A DNA stretch of 51,777 nt from a virus: IMG/VR virus record IMGVR_UViG_3300018910_000019, positions 1 to 51,777 of that record; one strand, given 5' to 3'. The notes beneath the pieces were generated by a model. The model saw only the letters and a list, made by a program, of their open reading frames with translations, had not been told where the DNA came from and made no database searches. The stretch's first letter is position 1. The number at the start of each line of letters is the position of its first letter. The position numbers were made by a program, and so were the translations under genes. Positions 22,670 through 30,872 of the stretch are shown here, piece after piece.

Positions 22670-24865
22670 GTGGCCATCGCAGGGAACTTGCTGTCCGAGA
22701 ACGCGGAGAGCGTCGAGACTGACGCCTCCGCGTGGGCGGGCCTCCAGAACAGCTCCGGCCTGACGCGCGCGGGAGGGGGGACGCTGGGGAGTAACTGCCT
22801 GCAATTCTCCTCTCCAGCAACCGGACTGGAGACACACATCGGGCTTGTCACCCGAGTCGCAGTGACTCCCGGCGCGGAGTATTGGGCCTGCGCCAGTCTG
22901 TGGCCGCCAACAACCGGTGTGCAGACCCGGATGGAAATCCGGTGGTACAACTCCGGTGGGACGCTGATCAGCACCTCGACAGGTCCCGTTGTCACGCCTC
23001 CGACCGTGACGTGGCGACAGATAGCAGCGATCGGCACAGCGCCGGCGAATGCTGCGACGGCCAACGTCGTTATGCGCGTGACTCCGACTGTGAACGGTCA
23101 GACGTGGTTCAGCGACCGACACTTCCTGGGGCTGACGTCGACTTCGCGTGTCAGCGCAAACTTGCTCCCGTTCAACACCGAGTCGATGGAGATCGACGCA
23201 TCCGCGTGGTCCGCCACTGGCGGGACGCTCGGGATCTCAACTAGCTCCTCCGGGTGGTATCAGTCGCTGCTCTACACCTCCAGCTCCGCGGGGCTGGGGC
23301 AGGTGCAGACGGTTCAGGCAACGCCCGTGACGCCAGGCACCGAGTACGCCGCCTACGCACAGGTCACCCCGGGAACGGCTGGTCTGGCGCAGGAAATCCG
23401 GCTCGTCTGGCTCGACGGGACCGGAACGACGATCAGCACTGCCACCGCGAGTCGCACGCTCGCTACGGGCCAGTGGACACGATGCGTCGTCGCGGGAGTG
23501 GCACCTCCCGGCGCAGCGACGGCGCGCATCGTTCTTGCTCCGACGGCCACGGCTGCCAGCCAGGCATGGGCCTACGACCGTGTGGTCCTGGCGCCGACGA
23601 GTGCCCTCATGGTGGCGGGCAATCTGTTGCCCTACAACGTCAGCGACATCGAGCAGGATGCGTCCGGCTGGACGGTAACAGGCGGGACGGGGACGCAGAC
23701 GACGGAGCAGGTGCTCGGAGGAGCATACGCGCTGAAACTCGTCACGGCTGGCGGCGACCTTGTAGCCACGGCGACGGTTCCGGCAGGGCGAGTGACGTCC
23801 GGGCTGGGCTACCAATTCGGTCCCTGCGTCTACAAGCCCACCAACCGCATCTATCAGACCCGCATCGAGTGGCTGAACGAAGCGGGCGACGCCATCCGCA
23901 CACGGTGGCAATCGTGGATCGGGAACCCCGGCGCATGGCTCGTCGGCCGCATGGGCGACCTGGCGCCCGACGGGGCCGTCTCGGCGCGGATTAGTTTCAT
24001 AGTCCCCGATGCCCCTGCCGGTGAGGTGTGGTACGTCGACCGCACGGAGTTCGTGCAAGGCGGGTTGACGGTCAAGGCGGAACCGGCTGGAGCCGGAGGG
24101 GTGGCGCTAACAGTCCGTGGGCTGACGACGGGCGGACCCACCTACAAGTGGTCTCTTCTGCGCCTCATCCCCGGCAAATCCGCCGCCCCGGTCCGGGGAT
24201 GGACTGGCGACCTGATCTCTCAGTCAATCACCGGGGACATTGCCGTAGCCGCGGACTACGAGGCCCCGCTAGGTGTACCGGTCCAGTGGCGCGTAGCGCT
24301 CTACGACACCAGCGGCGTTCTCCGGCTGAGCTACACATCGGACCCGGTCACCCTGGATGCGCCGGCCACCGACGTGTGGCTGAAGGACCCCGGCCTTCCG
24401 CAACGGTCGGTCCGTGTCACGGTGTCCACTCCCATGCCGACGTGGCAACGCCCATCGCGGCAGAGTGTCAGCCACGTTCGCGGCCGACGGCTCCCAGTCG
24501 TCATCAGCGACGTCCGCGGTGGGCGAACGGGCGATCTCACGATCGTCACGGAAACCGAGGCGGACCGGCGGGCGCTGTGGTGGGTGCTCGACGCCGGAAG
24601 CACACTCCTCCTTCAGTGGCCCCCCGGGTGGGGCGAGGAAGACATGTACGTCCAGGTCGGGGACGTACAGTCCGCGCCTGTTGTCGACTACGCCGAATTC
24701 CAGGACCGTGCGTTCGTCCTCCCCCTGACGGAGGTCGACCGTCCCATCGGCGGCGTCACCGGTAGCGCAGACCGCACCTGGGAGACCGTCGCCGGCGAGG
24801 GTGCGACGTGGGCCGATGTCCTGGCTGGCCGCTCTACGTGGCTCGACGTCTACACGGGAGCGTGA
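22670..24865 (+). CDS. Minor tail protein with three carbohydrate-binding-like repeats
   Basis: 731 aa from GTG 22670. Three tandem domains of about 155 residues begin GNLLSENAESVETDASAW, ANLLPFNTESMEIDASAW and GNLLPYNVSDIEQDASGW. Each has the beta-sandwich look of galactose-binding/CBM modules with WYDR/FSDR-like ends. A C-terminal tail-hub-like part follows (from about 480, with YTSDPVTLDAP, LLLQWPPGWGEEDMYVQVGD). It probably links the tail tip to surface sugars. Confidence 0.82.
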   Translation: MAIAGNLLSENAESVETDASAWAGLQNSSGLTRAGGGTLGSNCLQFSSPATGLETHIGLVTRVAVTPGAEYWACASLWPPTTGVQTRMEIRWYNSGGTLISTSTGPVVTPPTVTWRQIAAIGTAPANAATANVVMRVTPTVNGQTWFSDRHFLGLTSTSRVSANLLPFNTESMEIDASAWSATGGTLGISTSSSGWYQSLLYTSSSAGLGQVQTVQATPVTPGTEYAAYAQVTPGTAGLAQEIRLVWLDGTGTTISTATASRTLATGQWTRCVVAGVAPPGAATARIVLAPTATAASQAWAYDRVVLAPTSALMVAGNLLPYNVSDIEQDASGWTVTGGTGTQTTEQVLGGAYALKLVTAGGDLVATATVPAGRVTSGLGYQFGPCVYKPTNRIYQTRIEWLNEAGDAIRTRWQSWIGNPGAWLVGRMGDLAPDGAVSARISFIVPDAPAGEVWYVDRTEFVQGGLTVKAEPAGAGGVALTVRGLTTGGPTYKWSLLRLIPGKSAAPVRGWTGDLISQSITGDIAVAADYEAPLGVPVQWRVALYDTSGVLRLSYTSDPVTLDAPATDVWLKDPGLPQRSVRVTVSTPMPTWQRPSRQSVSHVRGRRLPVVISDVRGGRTGDLTIVTETEADRRALWWVLDAGSTLLLQWPPGWGEEDMYVQVGDVQSAPVVDYAEFQDRAFVLPLTEVDRPIGGVTGSADRTWETVAGEGATWADVLAGRSTWLDVYTGA

Positions 24866-24872
24866 GTCACTG

Positions 24873-25982
24873 ATGTACCCAGTCAGCAGTACGTTCCTGA
24901 AGACCCTGGCTACCTCACACACGATGGTGGCCCGGGTCGACGCCTACCACGGCGGGCAGCTCGTGATGAGCGGCGTCCCTTTCGCCGACGGATCCGTCAC
25001 TGTCGACCGTGGGAGCAAGACGCGGCGATCGATCTCGCTGACGATCCCTGACCCGAAACACATCCCTTGGTCGGAGTCGGCGCTCCTCGCCCCCTACGGG
25101 CAACAGATCGTGGCACAGCGGGGAATTCGCTACTCAAACGGTGTCGAGGAGTGGGTTCCTCTCGGCACATTCCGCATTGACCAGCCAAACGGCGACGTCC
25201 ATCTAGGCCCGGTAACCGTTACGGGGACGACGATGGAATCGGCGATCATCGATGACAAATTCCAGGTGCCGACAAGCACCCGCGGATATGGCGGATGCGT
25301 CGATGCTATTGGTTTGCTGATCCGTCAGACGCTGCCGAATGCGGTGATCGTCAACCTTACCTCTGGCAGTCGGAATCCTGCGTGCGCCGTTGCGACGTGG
25401 GACGCCGGCGCTGACCGTTGGGACGCCGTTACCCAGATCGCGCGAGCGATGAACGCGGAGATATACGTCGACGCTCAGAATCGCTTCGTCATCACCGATC
25501 TCCCCGACCTCATAAACGGCCCCGTTGCGTGGGATGTGTCGGATGGTGAAGGCGGAACGCTCGTCTCGTCGTCGCGTTCCCTGTCAAGAACGGGCGTTTA
25601 CAACGCCGTTGTGGCGTCAGGAGAGAACGCAGCATCGGGAGCAGCACCAGTTAGCGCCGTTGCCCGCGATGAGAATCCTTCCAGTCCCACACGATGGGGC
25701 GGCCCATTCGGCAAGGTCACGAAATTCATATCGTCGTCTCTCTGGATGTCGGTCAGTGCCTGCCAATCAGCAGCCAGTTACGCCCTATTCGACGCCACGG
25801 CCCCCAGCGTGCAGGTCTCCATCGACACGCTTCCAAACCCCGCGCTGGAAGGAAACGACATCATCCGTCTGACTCACTCGGGTCGAAAGGAGCGGCACAT
25901 CGTGCAATCCCTGTCGATCCCGCTGACGGCAGACGGAGATTTCTCGCTGACCCTGCGGGGCGGGAAGGAGGACGAGGCGTGA
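24873..25982 (+). CDS. Tail tip protein, DUF5047-like
   Basis: A 369-aa protein starting MYPVSSTFLKTLATSHTMV at ATG 24873. Features VTVDRGSKTRRSISLTIPDP, the domain near IYVDAQNRFVITDLPD, and HIVQSLSIPLTADGDFSLTLRGG match DUF5047-type tail proteins of Streptomyces phages, a gp27-like hub layout. GTG of the next gene overlaps the stop. Codon use becomes less GC-rich from here on. Confidence 0.78.
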   Translation: MYPVSSTFLKTLATSHTMVARVDAYHGGQLVMSGVPFADGSVTVDRGSKTRRSISLTIPDPKHIPWSESALLAPYGQQIVAQRGIRYSNGVEEWVPLGTFRIDQPNGDVHLGPVTVTGTTMESAIIDDKFQVPTSTRGYGGCVDAIGLLIRQTLPNAVIVNLTSGSRNPACAVATWDAGADRWDAVTQIARAMNAEIYVDAQNRFVITDLPDLINGPVAWDVSDGEGGTLVSSSRSLSRTGVYNAVVASGENAASGAAPVSAVARDENPSSPTRWGGPFGKVTKFISSSLWMSVSACQSAASYALFDATAPSVQVSIDTLPNPALEGNDIIRLTHSGRKERHIVQSLSIPLTADGDFSLTLRGGKEDEA

Positions 25983-26233
25983 GACTGACCCGGCAGCTCG
26001 TCGATGCAGTTCAGCGCCTTGTCGTGGAGACCGTAGCCCAGCGGTCGGCCTCCTGGGGACTGGCTACCGTGACGGCCGTGAACGGCGACGGAACGGTCAA
26101 CTTGTCCACTCCACGAGGCCCCATGACGCAGATCCGTCGACTGAAGTCGTATACCTCCCCCGCCGTTAACGACGTCGTCAAAGTATCAAGAAACCCCAAT
26201 GGAAATTGGGTTGTCGACGGAGCGCTTGCATGA
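25979..26233 (+). CDS. Small OB-fold-like baseplate protein
   Basis: An 84-aa protein from GTG 25979, overlapping the previous stop (GTGA) with AAGGAGG upstream. ATVTAVNGDGTVNLSTPRGP and NDVVKVSRNPNGNWVVDGAL are typical of the small OB-fold proteins following phage tail hubs. I infer a tail-tip role. Confidence 0.72.
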   Translation: MRLTRQLVDAVQRLVVETVAQRSASWGLATVTAVNGDGTVNLSTPRGPMTQIRRLKSYTSPAVNDVVKVSRNPNGNWVVDGALA

Positions 26234-26266
26234 CCGAATTCGTAAACGAGCAGGAGACGCGTAGCC

Positions 26267-26899
26267 ATGCCTAGAAGTGACCAGTACAGCCAGGGAGTGC
26301 AATACCCGGTCCTCGGCGACGCACCCGACATTGAGACGGCGCTCTCCACACTCCTAGGCGGACTCGTTCCCCGCGTTGTCATGCGTTTCCCGAATGCCAA
26401 CGCGCGTGCAGCGGCGTTGACCGGCGCCACGAAGCCCGTTCCCGGGATGATTACTTACCTGATCGCAGAAGATCGATGGGAAGGCCGTCAGGCTGACGGT
26501 ACTTGGCTGCTATTGTCCGATGGGCCGTGGAAGCCACTGACCTTCAAAACGGGCTACACCGCGCATTCCGGATCGCCTGGTTGGCGTGAGAAGGCCGGTG
26601 GAGGAATAGAGCTTCGAGGGCGCGTCCGGAGAACGAATGGCGGGCCGTTCGAGGACAGCGGAAATCTCGTTCCGTTCGCGTCGATTCCGTCCAGCAAGGC
26701 TCCTGCATCGTTCCGCTATTTCCAGGTTCCGGCAAAGAGGATCACCGTGAACGGCGTCACCCGGTATACGGCGCGCGTCGAGGTAGCGCCCGATGGAACG
26801 CTTCAATACACCGTCGAGAACGGCGGAGGAGTCGGCACAGCGACGGACCCCGGATGGATCGCTATCGACGGCATAATGTTCAGCCCCGCCGGCGACTGA
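26267..26899 (+). CDS. Minor tail / tip protein
   Basis: A 210-aa protein starting MPRSDQYSQGVQYPVL. It has PGMITYLIAEDRWEGRQADGTW, a short conserved segment of many actinophage tail-tip proteins, then a Gly-rich beta domain (GIELRGRVRRTNGG) resembling a receptor-binding sandwich. Last gene before a strong terminator, so it closes the tail operon. Receptor binding is inferred. Confidence 0.75.
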   Translation: MPRSDQYSQGVQYPVLGDAPDIETALSTLLGGLVPRVVMRFPNANARAAALTGATKPVPGMITYLIAEDRWEGRQADGTWLLLSDGPWKPLTFKTGYTAHSGSPGWREKAGGGIELRGRVRRTNGGPFEDSGNLVPFASIPSSKAPASFRYFQVPAKRITVNGVTRYTARVEVAPDGTLQYTVENGGGVGTATDPGWIAIDGIMFSPAGD

Positions 26900-26920
26900 C
26901 GCACACCGCACGACATTCAC

Positions 26921-26944
26921 GCCCCGCAGCGCCGGGGCCTTTTT
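26921..26944 (+). terminator. Terminator of the tail operon
   Basis: GCCCCG-CAGCGC-CGGGGC followed by CTTTTT: a classical intrinsic terminator between the tail-tip gene and the endolysin. Confidence 0.9.
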
Positions 26945-26966
26945 GATGCCCTGGAGGGGATCGCGC

Positions 26967-27896
26967 ATGGGTGAGATTTGGATCAAGGAAGCGGAACGGC
27001 TGGGCGACGGCTCGATCGGCGGCGCGATGGACACGCCCGGGGCTCCGCCGCGGGTCGTCTGGCACACAACGGAAAGCGGGCACGGTGACACGTTCTTTAA
27101 GAACATCGGTGATTACCTGATCCGCATTGGGATGGAGCCACACGTCCTGTACGACCCAAGCACCGACCGCCTTGGCCAGTACGGCCCGCTGAACGAGAGC
27201 GCTCGCGCCCTGCGGAACGATGGGCTGACGAGGACGAACCGCACCGGGCGCGTCTGCATACAGATCGAGGTTCTGGCGAAGGCGTCCCGCCCCTTCACGG
27301 AGTACTGGAAACCCGGCCCCAACTTCCGCGCCCTCATGCGCGCCATTCGTTCCTGGGGCGTGCCCGACGTCTGGCCCGCGGGTGCACTCGCGGACCGCTA
27401 CGCCGACCCCGACGTCAGCCGCTCGCGCACCGTGTGGGCGACGCGGGGAGGGCACTACGGCCACAGCCAGGTTCCCGGAAACGACCACTGGGACCCGGGC
27501 GCGATCGACAAGAGCGCCATCTTCAGGGCTGCGCCGAAGGAGCCTGCGCCCGCGCCTTCCGCTCCGAAGCCGACGACGCCGACGACGCCGGCGAAGCCTG
27601 CGGTGCCCACCGTCGATCTCTCCAACCTGATCGCCGCTGCCCGACGTGACCCGGGCCTGAAGCAGGGCGGAACCACTCACCCCGCGGACGTGCGGATCGT
27701 GGAAGCGGCACTGAAGGCGGAGGGACTGCTCTCCGCGACGTATGCCGGAGACGGGTCCTTCGGCTCGTCGACGGTCGCCGCCTACCGCAAGTGGCAACAG
27801 CGCTGCGGCTACACCGGATCCGCGGCCGACGGCATCCCCGGCAAGGCGTCGCTGGAGAAGCTGGGCGCCAAGCGCGGCTTCAAGGTCAAGGCGTGA
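26967..27896 (+). CDS. Endolysin: amidase with C-terminal peptidoglycan-binding domain
   Basis: 309 aa. N-terminal amidase_2/PGRP-like domain (VVWHTTESGHGDTFF with H33; a late zinc-ligand region HYGHSQVPGNDHWDPG near 162-177) that cleaves the amide between muramic acid and L-Ala. Then a Pro/Thr linker and a PG_binding_1 domain at about 235-300 (VRIVEAALKAEGLL, AYRKWQQRCGYTG). ATG 26967 has GGAGGGG upstream; the frame's earlier start is rejected. No signal peptide, so a holin should release it. Confidence 0.92.
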   Translation: MGEIWIKEAERLGDGSIGGAMDTPGAPPRVVWHTTESGHGDTFFKNIGDYLIRIGMEPHVLYDPSTDRLGQYGPLNESARALRNDGLTRTNRTGRVCIQIEVLAKASRPFTEYWKPGPNFRALMRAIRSWGVPDVWPAGALADRYADPDVSRSRTVWATRGGHYGHSQVPGNDHWDPGAIDKSAIFRAAPKEPAPAPSAPKPTTPTTPAKPAVPTVDLSNLIAAARRDPGLKQGGTTHPADVRIVEAALKAEGLLSATYAGDGSFGSSTVAAYRKWQQRCGYTGSAADGIPGKASLEKLGAKRGFKVKA

Positions 27897-27900
27897 GCCC

Positions 27901-28203
27901 GTGGAACTCCTGATCGCGCTTATCGGCGCCCTCGGCGTCGTCAGTGCGGCGACTGTGACGGCCATCGTCCCCGCCCTCCTGCGTCGCACTCGCGGCGCAG
28001 TGGAGGCGGACGGGGCCGTCACCCGGGAGGCCGTGGCGGACGCCGTCACGGCTCTCGGGTCCCGGCTCGACGCCCGCATCAACGACGTGCGAGACGACAT
28101 CGACGACGTCCGGGAGGACGTCACGCGCATCCGTGAGTGGCAGGCCGGCCACGACGCGGAGCACCTGCTCATCGGCCGACAGACTCCCCGAGGAGACGCG
28201 TAG
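27901..28203 (+). CDS. Small membrane protein, DUF2746/holin-like
   Basis: 100 aa from GTG 27901: one N-terminal membrane helix (MELLIALIGALGVVSAATVTAIV), a basic patch (LLRRTRG), then a coiled coil (RINDVRDDIDDVREDVTRI). This matches DUF2746-like actinophage proteins placed beside endolysins. A holin or holin-partner role is inferred from position. Confidence 0.75.
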   Translation: MELLIALIGALGVVSAATVTAIVPALLRRTRGAVEADGAVTREAVADAVTALGSRLDARINDVRDDIDDVREDVTRIREWQAGHDAEHLLIGRQTPRGDA

Positions 28204-29100
28204 ATGCCAGAGCTACCGATCAACGTTGCGTCCGTGACGCTCTCAGGGCGATACATCCGGCCTGACGGCAGCCCGCTATCGGGAAGCCTGACCTTCGAGC
28301 CCCCAGCACACCTGACGTTCCCTGACGCCGACATCATCAGCGCCGGCGCCGCAACGGTGGAGCTGGACGCCACCGGAGCATTTACCGTCAACCTGATCGC
28401 GACGGATGCAGCCGGCGGGGATCCGTCGTCCTGGACTTACACCGTCGTCGAGAGGCTGCGGAATACGAGCGGCCGGACGTTTCATCTGAACCTTCCGTCG
28501 GCCTCCCCAGTCGTAGACCTGGCGGACATCGCTCCCACGAACCCAGCGCTTGGAGACTACGTCGTTGTGCAGGGGCCTCCAGGACCCGCAGGTCCACCGG
28601 GACCGGAAGGACCACAGGGACCGCCGGGAGAGGTCACGGAGGCGGAACTCGCAAACGCCGTGGCGGGGCTCGCGTCGCTGACCGGCGCCACGTTCACCGG
28701 AGTGGTCACGGTGAGCGGCGCCAACTTCGCTGTCATGGGTACCAACAAGGGTTACCGTTTCCGTCCCCTGGGGTCCCGGCTGGACTTGGAGGCCACAGGG
28801 TCGGACCTCATGGTGAACGTTTTCTCAGGCCCCGCGTTTGACGGCACTCAGCGCTCGTACCTGCGCTTGGAGGCTGGTGTCCAGCTAGCCCACGCCATCG
28901 GGAAGTGGCAGTTCTCCGCAACGGCCGACTCCGCAGCGGTGCACGTCCTTGACGGTGCTGCGAACCAGTTGGGCTTCCATGGAGCAACGCCGGTAGCGAA
29001 GCAGACCGTGACGGGTTCCCGTGCCAGTGGAGCGGCGTTGGCCGATCTCCTGACCAAGCTGGCAACGCTGGGCTTGATCACCGACGGAACAACTGCGTAG
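28204..29100 (+). CDS. Tail fibre with collagen-like segment
   Basis: 298 aa. The N-terminal beta domain is followed by a short Gly-x-y run (GPPGPAGPPGPEGPQGPPG, about 124-142), a trimerisation helix region (VTEAELANAVAGLASLTGATF) and a C-terminal beta-helix-like fibre (FAVMGTNKGYRFRPLGSRLD). Collagen triplets with such tips are usual in Streptomyces phage fibres. It lies after lysis genes, away from the other tail genes. Receptor binding is inferred. Confidence 0.85.
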   Translation: MPELPINVASVTLSGRYIRPDGSPLSGSLTFEPPAHLTFPDADIISAGAATVELDATGAFTVNLIATDAAGGDPSSWTYTVVERLRNTSGRTFHLNLPSASPVVDLADIAPTNPALGDYVVVQGPPGPAGPPGPEGPQGPPGEVTEAELANAVAGLASLTGATFTGVVTVSGANFAVMGTNKGYRFRPLGSRLDLEATGSDLMVNVFSGPAFDGTQRSYLRLEAGVQLAHAIGKWQFSATADSAAVHVLDGAANQLGFHGATPVAKQTVTGSRASGAALADLLTKLATLGLITDGTTA

Positions 29101-29109
29101 CCACGCCGC

Positions 29110-29146
29110 GTCACACCGTCCCTTGATTCCCCCACTACCTATGTGT
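29110..29146 (+). promoter_or_regulatory. Conserved phage early promoter-like element, copy D
   Basis: GTCACA, 11 nt, TTCCCCCACTACCTATGTGT. It begins 10 bp after the fibre stop and ends 25 bp before the dNMP kinase start, where rightward early transcription would begin. Confidence 0.7.
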
Positions 29147-29171
29147 CAGCACACGGAGGGGAGAGGGACGG

Positions 29172-29771
29172 ATGAACATCGGCATCATCGGCCGCGCGCG
29201 GGTCGGCAAGGACACCGCCGGCAAGTGGTTCGTCGACGGGCGGGGCTACCGGCGCCTGGCCTTCGCGGACGCGCTGAAGGAAGCGGCTCTCCGCCTGGAC
29301 CCGATCCTCCAGGCGGAGGAATCCCGCGGGGACTGGGGGGACGGTGACCTTCGCGTCTCGGAAGCCGTCCGACTCTTCGGGTGGGAGGCCGCAAAAGACC
29401 AGTTCCCCGAGGTCCGCCGCATCCTCCAGGAACTCGGCGCCGCCATGCGCGCCGTCGACCCGGACATCTGGATTCGCCCTGTCCTGGCGCAGGCGATCAA
29501 GGCCAACGACGCCGGCGTACCGGTCGTCGTCACTGACGTCCGTTACCGCAACGAGGCTGCGGCCCTCGTCCGCGCCGGCTTCTACCTCGTCCACATCAAC
29601 CGGCCCGGGGTCCCCCAGCTCGACCACGAGTCGGAGCGGGATCTCGGGCCGGAGGATGCGCGCTACCTCGTGAACAACTGGGGTGCGATCGACAACCTCT
29701 ACTCGCAGCTCGAAAGGGTCTGGGACGAGGTTCACGCCATCGAGTCCATCAAGCACGCAGCTCGCCTCTGA
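29172..29771 (+). CDS. Deoxynucleoside monophosphate kinase
   Basis: 199 aa, P-loop kinase. Walker A GRARVGKD (7-14), FADALKEAALRLDP lid/substrate region, and PVVVTDVRYRNEAAALV as the Walker-B-like strand, as in phage dNMP kinases. It phosphorylates dNMPs for phage DNA synthesis; phiC31 has a similar gene. First gene after promoter element D. Confidence 0.87.
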   Translation: MNIGIIGRARVGKDTAGKWFVDGRGYRRLAFADALKEAALRLDPILQAEESRGDWGDGDLRVSEAVRLFGWEAAKDQFPEVRRILQELGAAMRAVDPDIWIRPVLAQAIKANDAGVPVVVTDVRYRNEAAALVRAGFYLVHINRPGVPQLDHESERDLGPEDARYLVNNWGAIDNLYSQLERVWDEVHAIESIKHAARL

Positions 29772-29786
29772 TCGAAAGGCACTCAC

Positions 29787-30032
29787 GTGACCAAGCTGTG
29801 GCACTACCTGAACGGCGCCTACCTCCGCGCCCTCCTCCGGCTCCAGGCGTTCTCCGCACAGGAGCCCGTGCGGCTGCGAGCGGCGCTGACGTCAATCGCA
29901 CTGATTGCTGCCCTGTACGTTCCCGGCGTGGTGTCTGCCGACCTGGCGGACGAGATCGGCGTAGTCGGCGCCGTCGTGCTGCCGATCGTCGTCGGCGAGT
30001 CGGCCCGTAAGAAGGTCACGCCGGTCAAGTAA
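29787..30032 (+). CDS. Small membrane protein, holin candidate
   Basis: 81 aa from GTG 29787. A charged N-terminus (up to about 30) then two hydrophobic segments (LTSIALIAALYVPGVVSA; IGVVGAVVLPIVVGESA) and a basic end (RKKVTPVK), a class II holin-like plan. It is separated from the endolysin by two genes and shares the kinase transcript. The leader CGAAAGGCACTCAC also precedes the gp3-like gene. Confidence 0.65.
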   Translation: MTKLWHYLNGAYLRALLRLQAFSAQEPVRLRAALTSIALIAALYVPGVVSADLADEIGVVGAVVLPIVVGESARKKVTPVK

Positions 30033-30052
30033 CGGCAAAGGTCTACACCATG

Positions 30053-30086
30053 AGCCCCGTCATCCAAAGGGATGGCGGGGCTTTTT
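30053..30086 (+). terminator. Strong intrinsic terminator
   Basis: 13-bp stem AGCCCCGTCATCC/GGATGGCGGGGCT (one G-U) with a 4-nt loop followed by TTTTT. It closes the kinase-holin unit. Confidence 0.92.
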
Positions 30087-30099
30087 GCGTTTTCGTGGT

Positions 30100-30117
30100 G
30101 CGTCAAACGACTAGCGC
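30100..30117 (-). promoter_or_regulatory. Operator-like 18-bp dyad, copy 3
   Basis: GCGTCAAACGACTAGCGC, identical to the site at 51553; its complement is GCGCTAGTCGTTTGACGC. It lies 28 bp upstream of a TATACT box and 41 bp upstream of the SprT-like start, a good place for transcription control. Confidence 0.65.
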
Positions 30118-30145
30118 TCTCAAGTGGACGCGGGTAGATGCGCCC

Positions 30146-30151
30146 TATACT
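30146..30151 (+). promoter_or_regulatory. Candidate -10 box for a leaderless transcript
   Basis: TATACT ends 7 nt before the ATG at 30159, so transcription would start at or next to the start codon. Leaderless mRNAs are common in Streptomyces. No good -35 is visible. Confidence 0.45.
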
Positions 30152-30158
30152 CCGGCGC

Positions 30159-30773
30159 ATGCCGACCTCACCCGGCCCGCTACTGCTCGCGCTGCAACGC
30201 CTCTGGGAGCGATTGCGCCGAGACGTACCGGACCTTCCACCAGTCATCCCAGCCGTGTCCTCGAACCGAAGGCGCACCGACCACAGCGCTAGCCGGTGGT
30301 CCAGAGACGAAGAGGGGGCCGTCACCGGCCTCGTCGTCACGGCCGACGTCCTCCAGGAGGGGCCGGAGGCCGTCCTCGAGATGGTGTTGCACGACGCCGC
30401 GCACATCCTGAACTGGGTACGCAATGTCCCGGACACGGCCACCCGAGGCGTGTACCACAACGGCGCCTTCCTCGTCGCTGCGGAGGAGGTGGGGCTCGAA
30501 TGGACGGACAGCAGCGACCGTGTACCGGGCAAGGGCTACGCCAATCCGACGATCAGCGCCGCTGCGCTGGAGCGACATAGGGAGGACGTAGCCGCGCTGA
30601 GCGCCGCGATTGACGTCACCTTGCCGCATCTTGAGGTGCCGACGACCACTAGCCGCACCAATCGCCTCACACTGCGCTGCAACTGCGATCCGCCGCGGAC
30701 CTTCCGTATTTCCCGGACCATCGCAGCTCAGGGGCCCATCGTGTGCGGCATCTGCAACTCGCCCTTTGCCTGA
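30159..30773 (+). CDS. SprT-like zinc protein with HDAAH in place of HExxH
   Basis: 204 aa. VLHDAAHILNWVRNVPDTATRGVYHNGAF (78-103) follows the pattern of SprT-like metallopeptidases found on actinomycete plasmids and phages: H78, H82 and H100 as metal ligands, but Asp79 replaces the catalytic Glu. A C-terminal zinc ribbon (C-N-C, then C-G-I-C) follows at about 173-201. ATG 30159 fits the TATACT box; ATG 30138 overlaps it. Known SprT proteins act on DNA-protein crosslinks. The Glu-to-Asp change may weaken activity or leave a binding role. Confidence 0.75.
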   Translation: MPTSPGPLLLALQRLWERLRRDVPDLPPVIPAVSSNRRRTDHSASRWSRDEEGAVTGLVVTADVLQEGPEAVLEMVLHDAAHILNWVRNVPDTATRGVYHNGAFLVAAEEVGLEWTDSSDRVPGKGYANPTISAAALERHREDVAALSAAIDVTLPHLEVPTTTSRTNRLTLRCNCDPPRTFRISRTIAAQGPIVCGICNSPFA

Positions 30774-30802
30774 CAGCGATCAATGACGCGGCTGGCGTGC
30801 GG

Positions 30803-30816
30803 TAAGGTCTACCTTA
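30803..30816. promoter_or_regulatory. Dyad TAAGGT-CT-ACCTTA
   Basis: A 14-bp near-perfect dyad whose left half also reads as a -10 box (TANNNT), 57 bp before the start of the regulator-like gene. It would suit an autoregulatory operator; only one copy was seen. Confidence 0.4.
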
Positions 30817-30872
30817 AGAGAGTCATTCGCGGTAGCCTCTCCGGGTCAGCCGCGCGTCGTGGAGAGGTCGGA

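Noticed and set aside
26880-28391. 503-codon minus-strand frame
   Set aside because: Spans the terminator, endolysin and holin-like genes on the plus strand; composition is Arg/Ser-rich with no recognisable domain.
30138-30158. Upstream ATG 30138 as SprT-like start
   Set aside because: It would place the -10 box TATACT inside the coding sequence and lacks a ribosome site.
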